DNA of 20,163 bases from an uncultured Roseburia sp. GTDB lineage: Bacteria; Bacillota; Clostridia; Lachnospirales; Lachnospiraceae. The DNA lies in contig URJS01000040.1 in the NCBI GenBank assembly GCA_900548205.1, positions 1-20,163 of the forward strand, given 5' to 3'. The notes beneath the pieces were generated by a model. That model was not told where the DNA came from. It searched no databases and saw nothing but the letters and a program-made list of their open reading frames with translations. Both the position numbers and the translations under genes were made by a program. Shown in pieces: positions 1-7,811 of the stretch. The stretch's first letter is position 1. Every line of letters begins with the position of its first letter.

Positions 1-2
1 AC

Positions 3-707
3 ACAGGCTTTGTTTTTCCGGCATTCACGGACCGCAGTACCGACATTCACTCCGTCCTTTTCTATACCCGTGACACCAAGACGCCCCATGCCGAATTTAT
101 GGAGTCGGGTCTTGGCTGCGGCACGAAGCTGACCGCTACCGAGAAAAAGCTCACATTCCAGAATATCGTAAAGGAAGTCATCGGCGAGGATGAGCATGAG
201 GGGGAAGCTTTATTTTTAAATATTCAGGGAAATCTAAACGATATGATTCCCGTAGCGGAGGATGAGACAATGGAGCCTGAGCCTGTCGTTATGACCTCGG
301 ATGTCATTGCAGAGGTTCTCTCCGAAAGCGGCGTTGCCGAGGAACAGGTTGCCGTCATCGAAAAGGTTTATGAGGATGTATTTCATGAGGAATTGCCGGA
401 TGTCGGACAATTAGTAGACCCAAAGCTGGTCGAGGCAAACGGAAAACGCAAAGAAAAGCTGGAGCTTGTGCAGCAGGTAGAAAACCTAAAACAGCAGCTT
501 GCCGAGACCCGCGCGCTGCCCGTCTCACCCGAGCAAGAGACAGATGATGAAACTCCCGCCGTCAAAACCTACGACGTCATCCTGCGCGTCAAGCCGGAAA
601 AGGTAAGTCAGATCCACTCCCAAATGATTGACGGTCAAAAATGCCTTGTGATCCCGATGGATGAGGATGAGCATGCCGCTGTCAACGGTGTGAACACCAC
701 ACTTTAG
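3..707 (+). CDS. DUF4317 family protein, C-terminal part (5' end outside window)
   Basis: The reading frame is open to the left edge and gives 234 residues before TAG, so the start lies upstream of the window. The sequence (beginning TGFVFPAFTDRSTDIHS, then YTRDTKTPHAEF and a GCGTKLTATEKK stretch) matches what I know of DUF4317, a family of unknown function common in Lachnospiraceae and relatives. The distal part is acidic, and a region near KEKLELVQQVENLKQQLAE looks like a short coiled coil. I see no signal peptide or membrane segment in the visible part, so it is probably cytoplasmic. A perfect hairpin follows 11 bases after the stop. It shows no link to the sugar genes beyond, which converge on it. 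No catalytic function can be proposed. The family call is fairly sure, the role unknown. Confidence 0.8.
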   Translation, partial: TGFVFPAFTDRSTDIHSVLFYTRDTKTPHAEFMESGLGCGTKLTATEKKLTFQNIVKEVIGEDEHEGEALFLNIQGNLNDMIPVAEDETMEPEPVVMTSDVIAEVLSESGVAEEQVAVIEKVYEDVFHEELPDVGQLVDPKLVEANGKRKEKLELVQQVENLKQQLAETRALPVSPEQETDDETPAVKTYDVILRVKPEKVSQIHSQMIDGQKCLVIPMDEDEHAAVNGVNTTL

Positions 708-718
708 AAGTACTGCCG

Positions 719-755
719 CAAAATGAGGCGCCATTTTTTCGGGCGCCTCATTTTG
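719..755. terminator. Bidirectional intrinsic terminator between DUF4317 gene and lacZ
   Basis: A perfect 14-bp inverted repeat, CAAAATGAGGCGCC (719-732) and GGCGCCTCATTTTG (742-755), encloses a 9-base loop. The GC-rich core is flanked by A-tract and T-tract sequence on both sides, so it can terminate on either strand. It lies between the stops of two converging genes, at 707 (+) and 777 (-). Confidence 0.85.
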
Positions 756-776
756 CTCTGTGCTTCTGTCACAAGC

Positions 777-3700
777 TCACTTTTTTCTGCACGATTCTTT
801 TTGAAAAGGCATCAGACTGATGCTCCATGTAAAGCTTTCTTCCTGCAATTTGTATTGCTCTGCCAATTCAGGACCGCAGCTCCCGGAGCCGATTCCGTTT
901 TGTGCGTAATCCAGACACAAAATCACGCTTTCTGCTTCTTCCAATTCATAATTGTGCGCCTTACTTTCCAGCTCCTCCTGTGTATATACCGAGGCTTGAA
1001 AGGAAAATGGCTGCTCCGACGCCGCCATAAGTCCAAACGGATGATCCTCCAGCATCACATAATCACAATCATAGTGGCTGCCGTTTTCCTGCGGACGGAT
1101 ATAGTCCTCGTGCAGCTGTCTGACCTTTGCCTGATAACAGCCATGACTGGACGCACGGCATTTATCCCGGTAACTCTCATACGGTCCCATTCCGTAATAT
1201 GTAACATTCTCCAAAGCAGAATCTAAGAACATCCGCAGCCCGAATCTCGGCAGCTCCGGAAATTCGCTGTTTTTCTCCACCTTCATTTCCAGGCGGACCG
1301 CCCCGCTATTTTTGATGTGCCATGCCGCGTGAATATCCATCAGTTTCTGCATCGTTACTGCCAGTACCGCCATCCTTACTTTGATGACTGCACCGCCCGC
1401 TTCCCTGCTGACTGTCGTTTCATACGCTCTGGTATAAATCCTGTCATAAAATGCCCGCTTCCATTCTGCCTTTCTGTATCTGTCATTGTCCGTAGGGGCT
1501 CTCCAGATATTTATTTCAACAGGTGCGTCCAGATAACGTCTGCCGCCAAACTCCATTTCCTCCAGCATTCCGGTATGCTTATGGTAGCTATATCTAAAAT
1601 TAGCGCCTTTGCAAAGAACTCTCTCCTCCGTTTCCTGTATCTGCAGGGCGGCATCTGCCGTCCCCGCCCGCTCCATCCATCTAAGCACTGTCTGATTTCT
1701 GCCATCCTCATTCTTTAGGCGGATTTCTTCCATTCCCAGCAAATGTCCCTTTGGAACGCATGGATTTTCTTTGCGCAAATAATAAAACAGCTTCAAATAG
1801 GCTCTGCCGCGCTTTGGTATTTTGCAGTTTAATGTCACTTTTCCTGTCTGATGCGGTTTGACACAGAAAGGAGATACTTTTCCTGTCTCCACAACCTGTC
1901 CGTCGCAACTGACCTCATAGCTGATCTCCAGATAATCCTCTAAGTTGGTAAAGTCCATATAGTTTTTGATGACAAGCGCACCCGTCTCCTGCTCATAAGA
2001 AACCACTCTTGCCGGACGATTTACGTTTTTATATTCCAACAGTCCCGTATGCGGTGTTCTGTCCGGATATACCAATCCATCCATGCAGAAGTTTCCGTCG
2101 TGGATGACCTCCCCATGATCCCCGCCGTAAGCATATTTTGCCTTTCCGTCTTTCGTTTTCCCTTTGTAAATGCCATGATCGCACCACTCCCATACAAAGC
2201 CGCCGCACATACAGTCATTTTCATGAAAGAGCTGAAAGTATTCCTCCAAATCTCCCGGTCCGTTTCCCATTGCATGACTGTATTCGCATAAAATCAACGG
2301 CTTATCCGGCTTCCCTTGACAGTAATCTTGTATTTCCGCAAACGATGGATACATTCTGCTGTAAAGGTCGAGATTGGAAAAATCATACGTTTTTCCCTCC
2401 TTGCGGTAACGGGCGCTTTCATAATGCGTCAATCTTCCGTCCTCCAAAGCTTTGGTCCATGCCAGCGCCTGTTCAAAATTACAGCCGTATGCACTTTCAT
2501 TCCCCATCGACCAAATCACTACGCACGGACGGTTTTTATCCCGCTCCACACAAAGGCGCACACGATCCACGATCGCGCCCTCCCACTGCGGCTGATCTGC
2601 AATCGCCTCACTCCAATGATTCCACATATTTTGACTGGACCGATCCTTATAATAAAATTCTGCCGGCCCGTGACTTTCAATATCCGCTTCATCAATGACC
2701 ATAAAGCCATACTTATCGCAAAGCTGATAAAAGACAGGCGAATTGGGATAATGGCTCGTTCTGACCGCATTGATATTGCAGCGCTTCATTAAAGTAAGAT
2801 CACGCATCATTTGGTCGATACCGACGGCAAATCCGCTGACAGGGTCAGAATCATGACGGTTGACTCCCCGAAACTTGACCTTTTCTCCATTAAAATATAC
2901 GACTTTATCAACAATCGAAATCTCGCGAAACCCGACGTGCTCGGTAATTGTTTCGTATGCGGTTTCCAAATACAATGTATACAGGTAAGGCGATTCCGTA
3001 TTCCAAAGAATGGGCTCGTCAACAGTAACATCTATCTGTAAGGAAGCTCCTGCCCCCTCTGCCTGCTGCTCCTTCCGCACAATCTCCTTTCCGTCTGCAT
3101 CATACAACGAGATGACGGTCGGCACTGCCTGCGCAAAATATTCTAACTGAAGCAATAATTCGGCGCAGTCTTTTTTCAGCGTTGTTTTTACAAAATAATC
3201 TCTGATCGCCTGATGCGGACGTTTGAGCAAATAGACATCTCTAAAAATCCCGCTCATGCGGAATTTATCCTGATCCTCTAAATAGCTTCCGTCGCACCAT
3301 TTGAGCACCAGAACCGCCAGCTTATTCTTCCCCTCCCGCAGATATCCGGTAATATCAAATTCAGCAATAGCATGTGACACCTGACTGTAGCCCACATACG
3401 CCCCATTAAGCCATACATAAAAGCAGGAATCCACACCTTCAAAGTTCAGATAAGCCTTCGGCGCCTCCTGCTGTCTGTGGTAATCAAATTCATGCAGATA
3501 CGCACCGCAGGGATTTTCATAGGGAACATAGGGCGGGTCGAAGGCAAACGGGTAGCGGACATTGGTATATTGCGGAACATCATAACCGTACATCTGCCAA
3601 ACCCCCGGCACGGGAATCGTATCATAGGCCGAGCTGTCATAGTCCTCCTCATAAAAGGCTTCCTTCAACTGATATATGCTGTCATAATATCGGAACCTCC

Positions 3701-3851
3701 AGCTACCGTTAATCATCTGGATCCTGTCCGAATCCTCTCTGTGCTCGACCAAGGTATCTATCCTTTTTGAGGCAGGTATATAATATGCCCTTGCCGGCAT
3801 CGTATTTTCGTGCAAAACATTTAAGTTCTCATAGTGGTTTGGGATGATCAT
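777..3851 (-). CDS. lacZ: Beta-galactosidase, GH2 family (LacZ type), cytoplasmic
   Basis: This 1024-residue protein has the length and domain order of E. coli-type LacZ. An N-terminal sugar-binding jelly roll (about 30-215) is followed by an Ig-like domain (about 220-315), the TIM barrel (about 318-610) and C-terminal beta-sandwich domains including the Bgal small chain (about 750-1015). The acid/base Glu is E452 in SMGNESAYG and the nucleophile is E523 in LCEYSHAMGN. FRGVNRHDSDP and RTSHYPNSP are further GH2 landmarks. There is no signal peptide, so it acts inside the cell on imported lactose or beta-galactosides. The ATG is supported by AGGAGG seven bases upstream. It lies downstream of the importer operon but is separated from it by a terminator and has its own candidate promoter, so it is probably a separate unit with a related role. 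Activity on lactose versus other beta-galactosides cannot be told from sequence. Confidence 0.95.
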   Translation of the reverse strand: MIIPNHYENLNVLHENTMPARAYYIPASKRIDTLVEHREDSDRIQMINGSWRFRYYDSIYQLKEAFYEEDYDSSAYDTIPVPGVWQMYGYDVPQYTNVRYPFAFDPPYVPYENPCGAYLHEFDYHRQQEAPKAYLNFEGVDSCFYVWLNGAYVGYSQVSHAIAEFDITGYLREGKNKLAVLVLKWCDGSYLEDQDKFRMSGIFRDVYLLKRPHQAIRDYFVKTTLKKDCAELLLQLEYFAQAVPTVISLYDADGKEIVRKEQQAEGAGASLQIDVTVDEPILWNTESPYLYTLYLETAYETITEHVGFREISIVDKVVYFNGEKVKFRGVNRHDSDPVSGFAVGIDQMMRDLTLMKRCNINAVRTSHYPNSPVFYQLCDKYGFMVIDEADIESHGPAEFYYKDRSSQNMWNHWSEAIADQPQWEGAIVDRVRLCVERDKNRPCVVIWSMGNESAYGCNFEQALAWTKALEDGRLTHYESARYRKEGKTYDFSNLDLYSRMYPSFAEIQDYCQGKPDKPLILCEYSHAMGNGPGDLEEYFQLFHENDCMCGGFVWEWCDHGIYKGKTKDGKAKYAYGGDHGEVIHDGNFCMDGLVYPDRTPHTGLLEYKNVNRPARVVSYEQETGALVIKNYMDFTNLEDYLEISYEVSCDGQVVETGKVSPFCVKPHQTGKVTLNCKIPKRGRAYLKLFYYLRKENPCVPKGHLLGMEEIRLKNEDGRNQTVLRWMERAGTADAALQIQETEERVLCKGANFRYSYHKHTGMLEEMEFGGRRYLDAPVEINIWRAPTDNDRYRKAEWKRAFYDRIYTRAYETTVSREAGGAVIKVRMAVLAVTMQKLMDIHAAWHIKNSGAVRLEMKVEKNSEFPELPRFGLRMFLDSALENVTYYGMGPYESYRDKCRASSHGCYQAKVRQLHEDYIRPQENGSHYDCDYVMLEDHPFGLMAASEQPFSFQASVYTQEELESKAHNYELEEAESVILCLDYAQNGIGSGSCGPELAEQYKLQEESFTWSISLMPFQKESCRKK

Positions 3852-3916
3852 ACGTTTTCCTCCTGTTGGTCATTTACACTTGTTACCGGAAACACCGACG
3901 GCTTCTTCTATCCCCC

Positions 3917-3946
3917 ATTTTAACAGAATACCGGATTGCTTTTCCA
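3917..3946 (-). promoter_or_regulatory. Candidate promoter of lacZ (extended -10)
   Basis: On the minus strand, TGGAAA (3941-3946) and TAAAAT (3917-3922) are 18 bases apart, and the -10 is preceded by TGT, giving an extended -10 (TGTTAAAAT). The start would fall near 3910, leaving a leader of about 60 bases before the ATG. The -35 is only a fair match. Confidence 0.4.
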
Positions 3947-3966
3947 CCTGAATTTCCGTACTCGTG

Positions 3967-3980
3967 AACAAAATTTTGTT
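3967..3980. promoter_or_regulatory. Perfect 14-bp palindrome upstream of lacZ, possible operator
   Basis: AACAAAATTTTGTT is perfectly self-complementary. It sits about 20 bases upstream of the proposed lacZ -35 and 15 bases past the T-tract of the importer terminator. An AT-only core makes chance possible. A binding site for a regulator of lacZ is an inference. Confidence 0.25.
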
Positions 3981-3994
3981 TTTATGAAATTCTT

Positions 3995-4040
3995 AAAAAA
4001 CCTCGCTGACGTTCAGATTTGACTCTGAGCGTCAGCAAGG
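3995..4040 (-). terminator. Intrinsic terminator of the sugar importer operon
   Basis: Read on the minus strand, a 16-base stem (arms 4025-4040 and 4001-4016, one G-U pair and one mismatch, 8-base loop) is followed directly by TTTTTT (3995-4000). It begins 10 bases after the stop of the binding-protein gene and separates the importer from lacZ. Confidence 0.9.
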
Positions 4041-4050
4041 TCTTACCACA

Positions 4051-5619
4051 CTAACTTTCCGACTTCTGGTCAGCCTTCCATGCATCCAACTGTGTCTGTA
4101 TTTCTTTTAACAAATTATCTACACCATTCGCTTTTAGCGCTTCTAAAAATTCCGGTATTTTTTCTTCCGGATTCACCATGCCTGACTGTAAGGCTGCGTC
4201 GTATTGCTCGACGATATTCGTAAGTGCGGAAATCTCTGTATTTACATTAGAAGAATCAAATGTAAATCCTACATGAGGTCCTGTAACCGCAGATTCGTTA
4301 TATGCAAGGAATAAATCCTCAATATTTTCAGGATAGGAAATATCCCACTTCTGGTTAAACGGAGAACCAAACTGCCATCCGAACGTATAATCATACCCGT
4401 TATCCTCAGCCGCCAGTGTTCCTCCCATTGTCTTATCCACCTGCGTATCTCCTACCGCACTGTAATGAGTTCCCTCAATTCCGTGGCGGATCAATGTTCC
4501 CACATACTCATCCGTATTCAGCAGGTTCAAAAATTCAACTGCCTTTTCAGGATGCTTAGAACCGGAGGAAACAGCCAAAAGACCGCCCAATCCATTTCTT
4601 GTTTCAAGCAAAGGCGTCATCAGCGGAACAAAGGTTACTTCATGACCATACAAAGCTGCTGCTGATTCTGCCGCACCCGGTGCATAAGAGATGATATGGG
4701 AAAACAGCGTTCCATTCGCAAAATCATTGTCTCTGTTTGCCGTATCCTGATCGTAGTTGATCGGGTCTGCCGGAAGATACCCTGCTTTATTCCATTCATA
4801 CACCGTTTTGCAGTAATCCATGTATTCCTGCGATGCATACTGATTAAATACCTCCGGCTGATCCGTGAAAAGTCCGTATTCCGCTACCGCCGAAACTCCA
4901 GGACTATTTCCTACCAGCCCCTCGTACGGAGTTATAATGCCAAATCCGTTCGATAATCCGCTGATTCCAATTACTTTTTTGTTTTCTGCCTTAGACTTCT
5001 CAGATACGGTCTTTAACACTTCCGTATAGTCATCCAATGTTTTGATCTTTGTCAGGTCGATGCCGTACGCTTCTGCCATTTCACTGTTGACATAGATGCC
5101 GCCCTGTCTGCCCATCTCCTTATAGGAAGGAACTCCATAGATTGCCCCATTGACAGTCACTGCTTTCCATAGCTGCTCAGGAATCAGTTCCCATGTTTCC
5201 TTTCCATACTCCGGCAGGAGTTGCGAAATATCTAAAAATGCATCCCTTTGTGCAAACTGAAGGTAGTCTGTAGACCAGTTTGCAGTAAAACAAATATCAA
5301 AATCTTCACCTGAGTTAATATAGGTAGGCATCTTTTCCATATACTCCGAATCTGCCATCGGCATATACTCGATCTCTACGCCGATTTTTTCTCTGGTGTA
5401 TTCGTTGAGTGCCGCGATCACCTGATCTGTATCTGCCGCCACATTGGGCAGAGACATATACCATTTTAAGGTCACGATTTCTTCATCGCCGGTCCCACCG
5501 GTTTCACTTGCCGCATTTGCAGACGTCTCTCCTGCACTTTGTTCATTCCCGCCGCATCCGGTCAATAATGTTCCCATCATGCAGACAGTCAACAGCGCGC
5601 TTACCATTCTTCTTTTCAT
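4051..5619 (-). CDS. Sugar ABC transporter substrate-binding lipoprotein (LplA/YtcQ-like)
   Basis: This 522-residue protein begins with a lipoprotein signal: positive MKRR, a hydrophobic stretch and the lipobox LLTGC with Cys22. A low-complexity Ser/Gly/Glu linker follows, then a family 1 extracellular solute-binding fold. Visible landmarks include VTLKWYMSLPN near the mature N-terminus, EIEYMPM and VNGAIYGVPSYKEMGRQGGIYVN. It should be anchored on the outer face of the membrane and deliver an oligosaccharide to the two permeases encoded immediately upstream, the usual arrangement of LplABC/YtcQP systems in the CUT1 class. Length is typical of the long LplA-type binding proteins. The start is preceded by a GGGGG-containing site. 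It is last in its operon and is followed by a strong terminator. The ligand is not readable from sequence; the context suggests a host-glycan fragment. Confidence 0.92.
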   Translation of the reverse strand: MKRRMVSALLTVCMMGTLLTGCGGNEQSAGETSANAASETGGTGDEEIVTLKWYMSLPNVAADTDQVIAALNEYTREKIGVEIEYMPMADSEYMEKMPTYINSGEDFDICFTANWSTDYLQFAQRDAFLDISQLLPEYGKETWELIPEQLWKAVTVNGAIYGVPSYKEMGRQGGIYVNSEMAEAYGIDLTKIKTLDDYTEVLKTVSEKSKAENKKVIGISGLSNGFGIITPYEGLVGNSPGVSAVAEYGLFTDQPEVFNQYASQEYMDYCKTVYEWNKAGYLPADPINYDQDTANRDNDFANGTLFSHIISYAPGAAESAAALYGHEVTFVPLMTPLLETRNGLGGLLAVSSGSKHPEKAVEFLNLLNTDEYVGTLIRHGIEGTHYSAVGDTQVDKTMGGTLAAEDNGYDYTFGWQFGSPFNQKWDISYPENIEDLFLAYNESAVTGPHVGFTFDSSNVNTEISALTNIVEQYDAALQSGMVNPEEKIPEFLEALKANGVDNLLKEIQTQLDAWKADQKSES

Positions 5620-5677
5620 TCTTCATCCCCCATTTCTTAATGATTTTGTTGTTGATCTGTTACCATACATCACTGCT

Positions 5678-6607
5678 TTAACCCTTAACACCTCCTATCG
5701 TAAGTCCTTTTACAAAATATTTCTGAAAAAACGGATATGCCAGCAGGATCGGTAAAATAACTAATACCGTCAATGCCATTCTCCCGCTTTCGGTTGGCGC
5801 ATTTTTCGCCATTTCCGCATATTCCAATGCATTTGCGGATGACGCCTTCATTGCTTCAAGGCTGTTTTGCATACTCCATAACAATGTCTGAACCGGATAT
5901 TTCTTGGTATCCATCATATATAGCATACCGCTAAACCAGTCGTTCCAGTAAGTGATCGTTGTAAATAATCCAATCGTTGCAATTCCCGGCTTTGATAGCG
6001 GCAAAACAATCCGCAAAAAAGTGTAGAACTCACTGGCGCCGTCAATTCTTGCCGCCTCTATAATTTCCATCGGAATACCGCGGTAAAAAGCGCGCAGTAC
6101 AATGATATAATACGCATTGATCGTCATCGGCAAAATCAGCGCCCATATACTGTCTCCCAGATGAAGAAGCTGTGTATTGATCATATAAGTAGGAACCATT
6201 CCCCCATTAAACAGCATCGTAAAGAGCATCAGAAAGGTCAACGGTTTCCGAAACAGGTAATCCGATCTTGAAATGACATACGCAAACAGCGCCGTGACCG
6301 TTAAGCTGATCGCTGTTCCGACAACCGTAACAAAAATCGTAATTCCATAGGATTTTACCAACTGGTCTCCCAGCCTTAGAAAAAATTCATATCCCTTAAA
6401 GCTAAATTCAGACGGTATAAACGAGTAGCCTTTTTCAAAGATGCTCTGCTCACTGCTAAAGGAGATGATAACTACAAGAACCACCGGAAGCGCGGTACAT
6501 AATGCGATCACTCCCATAATCAACTCCAAAATAAAATTTGTGCGTTTGGAAATCTGATTCGCCTTGAAAGAATCGTCATGCTCCCGCTCTTTTTTTCTGT
6601 GCCACAT
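5678..6607 (-). CDS. Carbohydrate ABC transporter permease (LplC/YtcP-like)
   Basis: This integral membrane subunit has about six transmembrane segments. The first is near residues 25-50 and the last pair ends around TVLVILPILLAYPFF. The EAA loop that contacts the ATPase is EAARIDGASEFYTFLRIVLP, about residues 184-203. The C-terminus FQKYFVKGLTIGGVKG is the classic ending of CUT1 MalG-type permeases. I place the start at ATG 6607 (309 residues) because GGAGG at 6617-6621 lies nine bases upstream of it; an in-frame TTG two codons earlier (6613) would be only three bases from that site. The gene starts 18 bases after the stop of the first permease gene and is followed by the binding-protein gene, so the three form one operon. 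No ATPase gene is present, so it probably uses a shared MsmX-type ATPase encoded elsewhere. Confidence 0.93.
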   Translation of the reverse strand: MWHRKKEREHDDSFKANQISKRTNFILELIMGVIALCTALPVVLVVIISFSSEQSIFEKGYSFIPSEFSFKGYEFFLRLGDQLVKSYGITIFVTVVGTAISLTVTALFAYVISRSDYLFRKPLTFLMLFTMLFNGGMVPTYMINTQLLHLGDSIWALILPMTINAYYIIVLRAFYRGIPMEIIEAARIDGASEFYTFLRIVLPLSKPGIATIGLFTTITYWNDWFSGMLYMMDTKKYPVQTLLWSMQNSLEAMKASSANALEYAEMAKNAPTESGRMALTVLVILPILLAYPFFQKYFVKGLTIGGVKG

Positions 6608-6616
6608 GCTCAATTT

Positions 6617-6621
6617 CCTCC
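6617..6621 (-). promoter_or_regulatory. Ribosome binding site that decides the LplC-like start
   Basis: Minus-strand AGGGAGGAAA covers 6614-6623, with the GGAGG core at 6617-6621. Spacing is 9 bases to ATG 6607 but only 3 to TTG 6613, which favours the ATG. Confidence 0.6.
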
Positions 6622-6625
6622 CTTC

Positions 6626-7579
6626 CTAGAACAAAGCGCTCTCTTTGTCTACCTTCCTTATGATGAAATTCACGCCAAGTACCATAAGAAATCCTACTAC
6701 CGACTGATATAAATTGGCTGCCGCCGACATACCGATATCTCCCGTTTCTTTTAACGCACGATAAATATATGTATCAATGACATTCGTCACCGGAAACAGA
6801 GAACCTGAGTTTCTTGGCAGCTGGTAAAACAGTCCAAAGTCAGAAAAGAAAATCCTTCCGATCGCAAGTGTTACCAATACCAGCATCATCGTTCTCAAAC
6901 AGGGAATCGTAATATGCCTGATCTGCTGCCACTTCGTTGCCCCATCCACCAGGGCTGCCTCATAGTAATCATTGGGAATCCCCGTTAAGGCACCCATATA
7001 CATTACCGTAGAGTATCCTACTGTCTTCCATACCTCAAAAACAATAATGATGATCGGCCACCATTTACTCTCCGCATACCAGCTAACGGGATCTTTTCCA
7101 AAACTGATCAGCAGACGATTAAGAAGTCCATTGTCCACACTCAAAAAAGCATATGCTACAAAAGATACGGCAACCCATGACAAAAAATACGGCGCGATAT
7201 AAATGCTCTGAAACAGCTTTGCTCTTTTCTTATGCAACAGCTCATTTAAAATGATGGCAAACGTCACTGCAAAAACGACGTCCAGTGCAATAAAAGCAAG
7301 ATTATAAAGCAGTGTATTTCGCGTGATCACCCATGCATCGGAGGACAGAAACAAAAACTTAAAGTTCTTCCACCCGACAAACTCACTTCCAAAAATCCCC
7401 TGCCGTACATTAAAGCGTTTGAACGCCAGTATAATCCCGCCAAGCGGCAAATACTTAAAGATGAGCATCAACACGATGCCCGGTAATGCCATCATCGTAA
7501 GCGGCATACTCTTTTTTATGGCGGTCATCCTTCTTCCTGATTTCCCCTTTTTTTTCATAGGGGTTTGATTTTTTCTCAA
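6626..7579 (-). CDS. Carbohydrate ABC transporter permease (LplB/YtcP partner), first gene of operon
   Basis: This MalF-type permease has a basic cytoplasmic N-terminus, then about six transmembrane segments starting with MALPGIVLMLIFKYLPLGG. Its EAA loop reads EAALVDGATKWQQIRHITIP. It pairs with the second permease to form the membrane channel of a CUT1 sugar importer. The frame can be extended to GTG 7615, but that codon has no ribosome site. A good site (AAGGGAGAGGAAG, 7583-7595) lies six bases upstream of TTG 7579, so I choose TTG, giving 317 residues. The next in-frame ATG (7558) is too far from that site. The gene follows a strong promoter at 7649-7677 and is divergent from the response regulator, which is the probable activator. 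The family call is firm, the exact start moderately so. Confidence 0.92.
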   Translation of the reverse strand: MRKNQTPMKKKGKSGRRMTAIKKSMPLTMMALPGIVLMLIFKYLPLGGIILAFKRFNVRQGIFGSEFVGWKNFKFLFLSSDAWVITRNTLLYNLAFIALDVVFAVTFAIILNELLHKKRAKLFQSIYIAPYFLSWVAVSFVAYAFLSVDNGLLNRLLISFGKDPVSWYAESKWWPIIIIVFEVWKTVGYSTVMYMGALTGIPNDYYEAALVDGATKWQQIRHITIPCLRTMMLVLVTLAIGRIFFSDFGLFYQLPRNSGSLFPVTNVIDTYIYRALKETGDIGMSAAANLYQSVVGFLMVLGVNFIIRKVDKESALF

Positions 7580-7582
7580 TGA

Positions 7583-7595
7583 CTTCCTCTCCCTT
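7583..7595 (-). promoter_or_regulatory. Ribosome binding site supporting a TTG start for the LplB-like permease
   Basis: Minus-strand AAGGGAGAGGAAG has its GAGAGG core at 7586-7591, six bases from TTG 7579. GTG 7615 has no comparable site, and ATG 7558 would be 27 bases away. Confidence 0.55.
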
Positions 7596-7648
7596 CTATT
7601 CTTTCTGTGGTTCACAAGTCACACGTCAGCTTGCTGTTTGATACTCTT

Positions 7649-7677
7649 ATTATAATTTCCGTCCCTGCCAGTCACAA
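7649..7677 (-). promoter_or_regulatory. Housekeeping-sigma promoter of the importer operon
   Basis: On the minus strand, TTGTGA (7672-7677) and a perfect TATAAT (7649-7654) are separated by exactly 17 bases. The start would be near 7642, leaving a leader of about 60 bases before TTG 7579. The rest of the gap up to 7811 is AT-rich. For the divergent regulator the best options are weak: TTGATT (7728-7733), 17 bases, TACAAA (7751-7756). TTGTA-N6-TACAA (7740-7755) is a small inverted repeat overlapping this, a possible operator. Confidence 0.7.
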
Positions 7678-7811
7678 GAAGACAATTTTTAACTGAGGTT
7701 TATTTTTTTTATCTTGTTATTTTCAATTGATTATGTCTGTTGTAAAATAATACAAAAGAAGTTTTATGTTTTCTCTTTTGCAATCATCAAATAGGATCGG
7801 AGGGCGTTCGG

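Noticed and set aside
2138..2792. Plus-strand open frames opposite lacZ
   Set aside because: They are antisense to the catalytic domain of a clear GH2 enzyme and resemble no protein family.
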